From: Candidatus Gastranaerophilales bacterium
GTDB taxonomy: Bacteria > Cyanobacteriota > Vampirovibrionia > Gastranaerophilales > Gastranaerophilaceae
Length of the DNA stretch: 13,305 nucleotides
Assembly: GCA_900548405.1 (NCBI GenBank)
Contig: UNSJ01000049.1
Coordinates: 1-13,305, forward strand
Direction: 5' to 3'
Below are positions 6,544 through 13,305 of the stretch, piece after piece. Position numbers and translations under genes: made by a program. The stretch's first letter is position 1. The number at the start of each line of letters is the position of its first letter. The notes below the pieces were generated by a model, which ran no database searches, had not been told where the DNA came from, and worked only from the letters and a program-made list of their open reading frames with translations.

Positions 6544-7164
6544 ATGAAACTTATGATGAAAAAAGCTTTATTATTAGCAAGTGTTATGGTATTTGCGGCA
6601 TCAGCAATGACTTATGCGGCAGATTCAACAACTCCTGCTTCAACTCCTGTAAAAGTTACCGCAGAAAAAGCTCAAGAATGCAAAAAGCCGCCTAAAAATC
6701 CAGAATTTAAAAAACGTCAGGCTGAATTCGACAAACGATTAAAACTTACTGATGCACAAAAGGCTAAAGCTGAACAAATCCGCCAAAAAGGTCATGAACA
6801 AATGAAACCTATTATGGAAAAATTGAAAGAAAAGAGATTGGAAGCAGAAGCTGTTAAACGTTCAAGAATGGCTACACAAATGCAGGAAGAAAAGCTTGAA
6901 CAATTAAACAAGGAAATAAGAGCTTTAAAACGTGCTGCTCATGAACTTCGCATGCAGAATATGAAAGAATTTGAAGCTATATTGACTAAAAAGCAATTAA
7001 AAGAATTGAAAAAAATGAAAGACGAAGGTCGTAAAAAGTTCGAAAAAGAACATAAGAAAAACGGTCATCCGCCATTTGGTCCCGGATTTGGTCCAAAACC
7101 TGACGGACCAAGACCGGAAGGTCCTTGTCCTCCGCCACCTGCTGCGGAACCGGCTGATAAATAA
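6544..7164 (+). CDS. Secreted LTxxQ (Spy/CpxP/CnrX-like) periplasmic protein
   Basis: The protein starts with a classical signal peptide (basic MKLMMKK, hydrophobic core to about residue 20, probable cut after AMTYA at 25), so it is exported. The mature part is an almost all-helical, Lys/Glu-rich domain with LTDAQ (68-72) and LTKKQ (147-151), the paired LTxxQ motifs of the Spy/CpxP/ZraP/CnrX group of periplasmic stress chaperones and metal sensors. The C terminus (about 174-206) is a Gly/Pro-rich tail with a Cys. It lies 12 bases after the ECF sigma gene with a good AAAGGA site and ends at a strong terminator, so it closes the operon. By analogy with CnrX it may sense the signal for the anti-sigma factor, or it may be an output chaperone as CpxP/Spy; the sequence does not decide. 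Four cysteine/histidine positions (C46, H84, H133, C195) could take part in metal binding, which is speculation. Confidence 0.82.
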   Translation: MKLMMKKALLLASVMVFAASAMTYAADSTTPASTPVKVTAEKAQECKKPPKNPEFKKRQAEFDKRLKLTDAQKAKAEQIRQKGHEQMKPIMEKLKEKRLEAEAVKRSRMATQMQEEKLEQLNKEIRALKRAAHELRMQNMKEFEAILTKKQLKELKKMKDEGRKKFEKEHKKNGHPPFGPGFGPKPDGPRPEGPCPPPPAAEPADK

Positions 7165-7171
7165 ACTTTAT

Positions 7172-7206
7172 AAAACAGAGCCCAAAAGTATCGGGCTCTG
7201 TTTTTT
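7172..7206 (+). terminator. Intrinsic terminator of the stress operon
   Basis: ACAGAGCCC (7175-7183) pairs with GGGCTCTGT (7193-7201) across a 9-base loop and is followed by a T-run. Confidence 0.92.
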
Positions 7207-7209
7207 ATA

Positions 7210-7237
7210 TTGAAAAAATTCAAAAATAGTTTATAAT
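7210..7237 (+). promoter_or_regulatory. Prepilin B promoter
   Basis: TTGAAA (7210-7215), a 16-base spacer and a perfect TATAAT (7232-7237) lie directly after the terminator. The predicted start near 7244 gives a leader of about 90 bases before the prepilin B ATG. Prepilin C has the same TTGAAA/TATAAT pair. Confidence 0.7.
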
Positions 7238-7267
7238 AAAAATACGGTCAATAAACGAAATGAGAAA

Positions 7268-7299
7268 CCAGCGTAGCCGCTGGACCCGTGACATCGGGT
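7268..7299 (+). promoter_or_regulatory. GC-rich tandem hairpin in the prepilin B 5' leader
   Basis: Two perfect hairpins abut without a gap: CCAGCG-TAGC-CGCTGG (7268-7283) and ACCCG-TGACAT-CGGGT (7284-7299). The 32 bases are about 69% G+C in an otherwise AT-rich intergenic region. They lie between the promoter and the ribosome site (AGAAAGGAG, 7322-7330). No known riboswitch class is recognised. There is no T-run after the second hairpin, so it is not a standard terminator. Confidence 0.55.
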
Positions 7300-7335
7300 T
7301 ATGCATAATATTTTAAATTATAGAAAGGAGCAAAA

Positions 7336-8039
7336 ATGAAAAGATTTGATTTACTCGGGGGGGGGGCAACCGTTTAAGCTCCTATAACAAAGGATTCACT
7401 CTCGCTGAGGTTCTAATTACACTCGGCATTATTGGTGTAGTTTCCGCTATGACAGTTCCGTCTTTGATGCAGAATTATCAAAGACAGTCTTATATTGCAC
7501 AGCTGCATAAATTTTATAACGAACTTTCACAGGCACTAATACAATATCAGACAAGTGCAAATGCTGTTAATTTAAAAGAGGCTGGCTTGAATTCAAACGA
7601 TAATGTTGCTGTATTTTTTAAAACTTATTTTAAGGTTATAAAAGAGTGCGATACTATGGATGACTGTTTTGCACCTGCATATTTGTCTTTAAACAGCGGG
7701 AAAAAGCTTGAAGGAACATATGATAAAAACATGAAATCATATGTATTAGCAAGCGGTGCAGCGATAAGACCGTATTATACAGGTCAGTCTAATAAAATTA
7801 TAAATTTGGGACTTGATACTAACGGTCCTAAAGGTCCTAACATTGTAGGGAGGGATTTCTTTTTTTTATATGTTTATAATAACGGCCTGATTGATGATAC
7901 AATTGGCAGTGATAATTCCCTAAATGCGCCTTTGTCAACAGAACATAGAGAAAAGATGTTTACAAGTATGTGTTTAAATGATAGTGATAGCGGCTGCTTC
8001 GGAAAAATACTGAATGACAATTGGCAAATGAATTATTAA
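7336..8039 (+). CDS. Prepilin / pseudopilin-like protein B, phase-OFF by poly-G frameshift
   Basis: The ATG at 7336 has a strong AAAGGAG site and promoter, but with ten G (7357-7366) the frame reads MKRFDLLGGGATV and stops at 7375-7377. With eleven G it would read MKRFDLLGGGGNRLSSYNKG, then FTLAEVLITLGIIGVVSAM, and continue to the stop at 8037-8039. Translation from the in-frame ATG at 7449 would lack the cleavage site and half the hydrophobic helix, so it is unlikely to be the real product. The ON product would be about 234 aa: a leader of about 20 residues, the N-terminal pilin helix, and a body matching prepilin A, including four conserved cysteines, LDTNGPKGPN..GRD.FF and the GCFGKILNDNW tail. 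The coding sequence after the G-run is intact, which argues against an old pseudogene. An assembly error in the G-run is the main alternative. Confidence 0.85.
7357..7366 (+). repeat. Poly-G tract (10 G), out of frame with prepilin B
   Basis: Ten consecutive G lie 21 bases after the A of the start codon, in codons for the leader peptide. With 10 G the frame stops at TAA 7375-7377; the third frame also stops soon (after reading QPFKLL). Only 8, 11 or 14 G give the full prepilin. Confidence 0.9.
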
Positions 8040-8043
8040 ATAT

Positions 8044-8070
8044 AAAGAGGGGATTTATTTCCCTCTTTTT
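8044..8070 (+). terminator. Intrinsic terminator of prepilin B
   Basis: AAAGAGGG (8044-8051) pairs with CCCTCTTT (8061-8068) across a 9-base loop, followed by T. A TATAAT just after (8076-8081) may belong to the cysK promoter; no good -35 is visible. Confidence 0.85.
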
Positions 8071-8119
8071 AGTTTTATAATATACCTGTAAACAATAATG
8101 AAAGGTTTTGGGTTACAAA

Positions 8120-9040
8120 ATGCACATTGCTGAAAATATGCTGGAGTTAATTGGAAAAACTCCGTTAGTTAAAATTAACAGATTAAATGAAAACGGATTG
8201 GCTGTTGTTGCCGCAAAGATTGAAAGCCGTAATCCGGCAGGTTCAATAAAAGACAGACCGGCTTTGAATATGATTGAAGATGCTGAAAAACGCGGACTTT
8301 TAACTGATGGCGCGGTAATTATTGAGCCGACCAGCGGAAATACAGGTATCGGTCTTGCTATGGTTTGTGCTATCAAAGGTTACAAAATGATTTTAACTAT
8401 GCCTGAAACAATGAGTATTGAAAGAAGAAAATTATTGAAGGCTTATGGTGCGGAACTTGTTTTAACTGAGGGGTCCAGGGGGATGCAGGGAGCTGTGGAT
8501 AAGGCTATGGAGCTTCGTGAACAAATTCCTGACTCTTTTATCCCTATGCAGTTTAATAATCCTGCTAATCCGGAAATTCATGAGCTTACAACAGCAGAAG
8601 AAATATGGACTGATACAGATGGAAAAGTAGACATAGTTATAGCAGGTGTCGGTACAGGCGGTACTATTTCCGGTATAGGAAAAAGATTAAAAGAAAAAAA
8701 TCCTGATATACAAATTGTTGCAGTGGAACCCTTTCGCTCGCAGGTTTTGGCAGGCAAGCCCGCAGGCTCTCATGCTATTCAGGGAATTGGCGCGAATTTT
8801 GTACCCAGAAATTTTAATAGAGATGTAGTTGATGTAATTTATCCTGTCGGCGATATTGATGCTGTGGAAACGGCAAGAAAAATGGCAACAGATGAGGGAA
8901 TTCTTTGTGGAATTTCATCAGGTGCTGCCATGTTTGCTGCTTTAGAATTTTCTAAGATGCCTGATAATGAAGGTAAACTGATTGTCACTATTTTGCCTGA
9001 CAGCGGTGAGAGATATTTATCAAGTGTTTTATTTGATTAA
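8120..9040 (+). CDS. cysK: Cysteine synthase (O-acetylserine sulfhydrylase), CysK family
   Basis: This PLP enzyme makes L-cysteine from O-acetylserine and sulfide in the cytosol. The N terminus HIAENMLELIGKTPLVKINR is typical. Lys44 in NPAGSIKDR is the PLP lysine; PTSGNTGIGLAM is the substrate-binding loop; GVGTGGTISG holds the PLP phosphate; HAIQGIGANFVP and SSGAAMFAAL are family blocks near the C terminus. I chose the ATG at 8120 (306 aa), which has GGG seven bases upstream; a TTG four codons earlier has AAAGG only two bases away and gives an untypical N terminus. Length is normal. The closely related O-phosphoserine or cystathionine beta-synthase-type enzymes cannot be fully excluded, but the single-domain form favours CysK. 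It appears to be transcribed alone. Confidence 0.93.
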   Translation: MHIAENMLELIGKTPLVKINRLNENGLAVVAAKIESRNPAGSIKDRPALNMIEDAEKRGLLTDGAVIIEPTSGNTGIGLAMVCAIKGYKMILTMPETMSIERRKLLKAYGAELVLTEGSRGMQGAVDKAMELREQIPDSFIPMQFNNPANPEIHELTTAEEIWTDTDGKVDIVIAGVGTGGTISGIGKRLKEKNPDIQIVAVEPFRSQVLAGKPAGSHAIQGIGANFVPRNFNRDVVDVIYPVGDIDAVETARKMATDEGILCGISSGAAMFAALEFSKMPDNEGKLIVTILPDSGERYLSSVLFD

Positions 9041-9125
9041 CTTTTGTAACGATAATGCTTTTTGCTGATTTTCAAGCCGTTAAAACTACTTTATATATTT
9101 AAGAGAGTAATTTTAGAGGAGCATT

Positions 9126-11006
9126 ATGGTAAGCATAAATATTGGCAATGGTCAGGGAATTACATACGCTATTAGAGATGCTATTGGAGCTAAAAATATC
9201 AAGAATAAAGACTTGACCAGCTGGCAAAAGGTTATGTCAGAAGTTAATAATGCCCAAAATAAAATTAATCAGCATAATGAATCAAATCCTGATAATAAAG
9301 AAAAAAGTATTTTTACAGGCGGTAATAATGTAAATGAGATTGGTGATAAGACAAAGTACCATAAAAACTTTGTTGTTCAACAGGGCACCATTGAAATTGA
9401 TGACAGTACTTGGAATAAAATTGTTCAAATTTTAACAGGAAAGGCATCTGAAACAAAGCCGCAGGAAGAACCGCAAAAACCTCCGGAACCGTTAGATGGA
9501 AAACCGCAGAAGCTCGCTGAGGGAACAACTTCAACTGAAATCCCTGATAAGATTGATACACCGTCAGGAGTTTCAAGAGCAGCAACCGAAAGTATGGTTG
9601 ACAAATTAGGCGGTAAAATTATTGAACGCTCTGTAAACGGCGAAAAACAAGATATTGCTGTTGTTGAAATTAATGGTCAAAAAGTTCGTCGTGCTGTTAA
9701 TGAAGATGGTACATTAGGCGAAAATTTAGCAGCTACAAAAACATTCGGTAAAAACAAATATATATCAGGCGATTTCCCCGCAGAAACAAAGGTTTTGGAA
9801 AGAGAAGTCAATGGTAAAAAACAACAAATCGGTATATATGAAGATCAGGACGGTAATAAAGTAAGAAAGCTAGTTACAACTGACCCTGAAACCGGTAAGA
9901 CTGCACTTGGCGAAAATTTAATTACTGTTTCTACTATGGGCAAAAATAAATACGTAACCGAAAGCAAGTTTAATGCTGATGTTAGAACAATGCTTGGTTT
10001 AGGTGCTGACGATGAAATCCCTCCTGATTTGAAAGCTGAATATGTAAATATCGGAGGCGAGTCATCAATAGTGTTTAAAAAAGACGGTAAAACAATGGAC
10101 AATGCTCAATTAAAAGAGTATATGGCTAATTATAATAAAGAAAAAGCTTCTAATGCAGACACAAAACTTGCAGAGGATTTTGATGCTTCTTTCAACTCCA
10201 CAGGTCAGGCAGAGATTAAAGATGCTGCCGAACTTGCAAAATCACAAATATCATTGATTAACAATAAGTTTGGCGACAAGCAGGGAAACATAAACACTGA
10301 TGAGTATTTTAATTATCAGCTTGCAGAGCAAGAAAATGCCTTAGGCAGAGCTTTCACCGAAGATGAAAAGGCTAATTTCAGGGCACAAACAGATTTGGTT
10401 TTCAAAGTCTTAGATTCTGATCAAAGTAATGAAATTACAGAACAAGAACTTGTAGATTATATTAATAATGCTAATGAAAATCATGATACAACTTTAACAA
10501 ATGATGAGGTTTCAAAATATACTGAAAGAAAATTAACAGAGCTTCAAACTAAAAATGTAAATGCAGCAAAGGATTCAGGTTATACACTTTCAAATATAGA
10601 AACTGAGGAATTTGGACAAATGCCTGTATTCCAAAAAGACGGTAAAACATATAATGTAAATATGGATGGAACTGTCGGAGAAGAAATCCTTACAGATGAA
10701 TTGAAAAGCGGAGATTCTGTAATTGACGATACACCTCCTGTTCCTGATAAAGGCAAAAAAGACGCAGGACAAGCAGACGGTGAAAAAGAATATTTACCCG
10801 GAGATATCCGTTCACTTTCTCCAAAAGACAGAACAAATGCTACAATTAATCTCCTGAAATCAGGGAAAATCCGAGAAGGTGCTTTTGTTCAAATCGGCGG
10901 AAAGCTTGTAACAATGGAAGACGGTAAGTTCGTAACTTATGATAAGGGCAAAATAAACAGGCAGGAAATTTCCGAAAAGGATTTAAGAAAGCTTGGTGAA
11001 GAATAA
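9126..11006 (+). CDS. 626-aa repeat protein with EF-hand-like calcium loops, unknown function
   Basis: I do not recognise the family. The start ATG has a strong AGAGGAG site. There is no signal peptide and no membrane segment; the protein is acidic and hydrophilic. Residues about 105-150 are Pro/Glu/Lys-rich and look like a linker. Two tandem repeats follow (about 162-218 and 219-283), each with ER.VNG.KQ.I....(N/D)G.KVR, then LGENL and GKNKY; a looser version recurs near 515-540 (VFQKDGKTYNVNMDGTVGEEIL). DSDQSNEITEQE (430-441) and NENHDTTLTNDE (450-461) have calcium-ligand spacing of EF-hand loops; a third, FGDKQGNINTDE (382-393), lacks the first ligand. The last 50 residues hold GAFVQIGGKLVTMEDGKFVTY-like beta repeats. 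A short FTGG motif (63-66) echoes those in the protein at 756-2732. A surface or secreted calcium-binding role is possible but not shown. Confidence 0.82.
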   Translation: MVSINIGNGQGITYAIRDAIGAKNIKNKDLTSWQKVMSEVNNAQNKINQHNESNPDNKEKSIFTGGNNVNEIGDKTKYHKNFVVQQGTIEIDDSTWNKIVQILTGKASETKPQEEPQKPPEPLDGKPQKLAEGTTSTEIPDKIDTPSGVSRAATESMVDKLGGKIIERSVNGEKQDIAVVEINGQKVRRAVNEDGTLGENLAATKTFGKNKYISGDFPAETKVLEREVNGKKQQIGIYEDQDGNKVRKLVTTDPETGKTALGENLITVSTMGKNKYVTESKFNADVRTMLGLGADDEIPPDLKAEYVNIGGESSIVFKKDGKTMDNAQLKEYMANYNKEKASNADTKLAEDFDASFNSTGQAEIKDAAELAKSQISLINNKFGDKQGNINTDEYFNYQLAEQENALGRAFTEDEKANFRAQTDLVFKVLDSDQSNEITEQELVDYINNANENHDTTLTNDEVSKYTERKLTELQTKNVNAAKDSGYTLSNIETEEFGQMPVFQKDGKTYNVNMDGTVGEEILTDELKSGDSVIDDTPPVPDKGKKDAGQADGEKEYLPGDIRSLSPKDRTNATINLLKSGKIREGAFVQIGGKLVTMEDGKFVTYDKGKINRQEISEKDLRKLGEE

Positions 11007-11047
11007 AAAAAACAAGTATTATCATAAACGATAATACTTGTTTTTAA
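11004..11047. terminator. Bidirectional intrinsic terminator
   Basis: AACAAGTATTATC (11011-11023) pairs perfectly with GATAATACTTGTT (11030-11042) across the loop ATAAAC. A-run on the left and T-run on the right let it serve both the 626-aa protein gene (+) and groEL (-). Confidence 0.92.
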
Positions 11048-11075
11048 TTATCTATGCGTAAGTGCAGGTTTTATC

Positions 11076-12722
<1,647 letters not shown>

Positions 12723-12808
12723 CTATTTCTCCTTTGATATTTTTAATTATGCCTTGCGGCAAATGTCACCGTTCGCATTTGTTATGCAATTTCGTAACTC
12801 TGCTCGGC

Positions 12809-13093
12809 TTATTCAATTATCGCCAATGCGTCTTTTACTGAAAGGATTTTGTATTCAACGCCATCCATTTTAATGTCAGTTCCTGCATATTTAGCATAAA
12901 GAACCATATCACCTGCTTTAACATCCATAGGTTCTCTTTCGCCTTTATCATTCATTTTGCCTTGACCAACAGCTACAACTTCACCTTTTTGAGGTTTTTC
13001 TTTAGCACTGTCTGGAATAAAAATTCCGCCTGAAGTTTGTTCAGTGTCTTCAATAACTTTAATTACAATTCTGTCGCCTAATGGTTTTAACAT
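12809..13093 (-). CDS. groES: GroES, co-chaperonin 10 kDa subunit
   Basis: GroES is the heptameric lid of GroEL. The 94-aa protein has the N-terminal strand [14 protein letters not shown], the mobile loop around [20 protein letters not shown] (15-34) that binds GroEL, the [15 protein letters not shown] turn (here [11 protein letters not shown]) and the C-terminal [20 protein letters not shown]. Length is normal. The ribosome site is strong (AAAGGAGAG). It is the first gene of the groES-groEL operon. I see no CIRCE element (TTAGCACTC-N9-GAGTGCTAA) upstream; an AT-rich double palindrome at 13152-13185 is the only operator-like structure. Confidence 0.98.
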   Translation of the reverse strand: MLKPLGDRIVIKVIEDTEQTSGGIFIPDSAKEKPQKGEVVAVGQGKMNDKGEREPMDVKAGDMVLYAKYAGTDIKMDGVEYKILSVKDALAIIE

Positions 13094-13151
13094 AATATCT
13101 CTCCTTTTCTCCTAATTTCAAGTCTACAATATATTTATATAACGGATTTTT

Positions 13152-13185
13152 GGAAAAATTAATTTCCTTAAGGAAAAATTAATTT
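13152..13185. promoter_or_regulatory. Paired palindromic operator-like repeat between groES and prepilin C
   Basis: The 14-bp sequence GGAAAAATTAATTT occurs twice, at 13152-13165 and 13172-13185, exactly 20 bases apart. Each copy contains the palindrome AAATTAATTT, and the palindrome CCTTAAGG (13166-13173) lies at the centre. The site lies between the divergent groES and prepilin C genes, just upstream of the prepilin C -35, so it could serve as operator for either. Confidence 0.45.
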
Positions 13186-13190
13186 TTGAG

Positions 13191-13219
13191 TTGAAATATT
13201 AATTAAAAATTGATATAAT
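13191..13219 (+). promoter_or_regulatory. Prepilin C promoter
   Basis: TTGAAA (13191-13196), a 17-base spacer and a perfect TATAAT (13214-13219). The predicted start near 13226 gives a leader of about 20 bases, so the long hairpin leader of prepilin B is absent here. Confidence 0.8.
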
Positions 13220-13244
13220 TATAAATAAGAGAAAGGAGCCATTT

Positions 13245-13305
13245 ATGAGAAGATTTAATTATGTCGGGGGGGGGGGCAGACTTTTAAGCTCCGCCCAAGC
13301 GTTTT
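13245..13305 (+). CDS. Prepilin C, 5' fragment, phase-ON frame
   Basis: The ATG has a strong AAAGGAG site (13232-13238) and promoter. With eleven G the frame reads MRRFNYVGGGGRLLSSAQAF and is open to the window end. It matches the leader of prepilin B (MKRFDLLGGGGNRLSS in its ON frame) and the first residues of prepilin A (RLLSSNRKGF). The cleavage site and body lie beyond the window, so identification rests on the leader, promoter and ribosome-site likeness. Confidence 0.75.
   Translation, partial: MRRFNYVGGGGRLLSSAQAF
13266..13276 (+). repeat. Poly-G tract (11 G), in frame with prepilin C
   Basis: Eleven consecutive G lie 21 bases after the A of the start codon, exactly the same offset as in prepilin B. 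They encode GGGG (with the following C). With 10 G the frame would stop at TAA 13285-13287 in this numbering. Confidence 0.9.

Noticed and set aside
7260..7316. A possible 18-codon leader peptide (MRNQRSRWTRDIGLCIIF) upstream of prepilin B
   Set aside because: There is no ribosome site before its ATG, and its codons coincide with the two perfect hairpins, which explain the sequence better.
7449..8039. Prepilin B starting at the internal ATG 7449
   Set aside because: This start lies inside the hydrophobic helix, removes the cleavage motif, and lacks a ribosome site. The start at 7336 with a frameshift in the G-run explains the locus better.
8108..8119. TTG start four codons upstream for cysK
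   Set aside because: The AAAGG sequence is only two bases from the TTG, and the N terminus from the ATG at 8120 fits the family better.
13094..13190. CIRCE/HrcA operator upstream of groES
   Set aside because: No TTAGCACTC or its inverted partner is present; only AT-rich palindromes are seen.

Overview
The window looks like part of a low-GC, Gram-negative-type chromosome from a gut member of the non-photosynthetic Cyanobacteria (Melainabacteria/Vampirovibrionia, most likely Candidatus Gastranaerophilales). This rests on the style of the prepilin paralogues (GFTLAEVLVTLGIIGVVSAM followed by a conserved four-cysteine body), a GroEL close in sequence to cyanobacterial GroEL, folate-type TrmFO, and several lineage-restricted membrane proteins. 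The assignment is inferred from memory of protein families; no search was run.

Layout, left to right: (1) the 3' part of prepilin A (+), open from the window edge, with a duplicated prepilin cleavage motif; (2) a 658-aa multi-pass membrane protein of unknown function (-); (3) trmFO (+), with a promoter so close to its ATG that the mRNA is probably leaderless; (4) two overlapping genes (-) for small membrane proteins of a shared unknown family; (5) a symmetric divergent promoter, then a three-gene stress module (+): zinc-type membrane anti-sigma factor, ECF sigma factor, and a secreted LTxxQ (Spy/CpxP/CnrX-like) protein; (6) prepilin B (+), with its own promoter, a GC-rich double hairpin in its leader, and a run of ten G just after the start codon that puts the gene out of frame; (7) cysK (+); (8) a 626-aa protein with internal repeats and EF-hand-like calcium loops (+); (9) groES-groEL (-); (10) the first 20 codons of prepilin C (+), with a run of eleven G that is in frame.

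The most interesting signal is the prepilin family. Copies B and C start with nearly the same leader, ATG-A(A/G)A-AGA-TTT, then a G-run, then CA(A/G)(A/C)C(C/T/G)TTTAAGCTCC-like sequence. Copy A begins at the window edge with the same 17 bases that follow the last G of copy C. The G-run encodes GGGG inside the leader peptide that prepilin peptidase would remove, so gaining or losing one G switches the gene on or off without altering the mature pilin. Copy C (11 G) reads ON and copy B (10 G) reads OFF; adding one G to B restores a complete prepilin. This is the signature of a multi-locus, slipped-strand phase-variable pilin or pseudopilin system.

A second coherent unit is the anti-sigma/ECF sigma/LTxxQ operon. 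Its three parts match those of metal- or envelope-stress modules such as CnrYXH, and it is preceded by a candidate housekeeping promoter and a candidate ECF promoter. No gene-free stretch exceeds 300 bases. I saw no tRNA, rRNA, CRISPR array, transposase or plasmid/phage gene.
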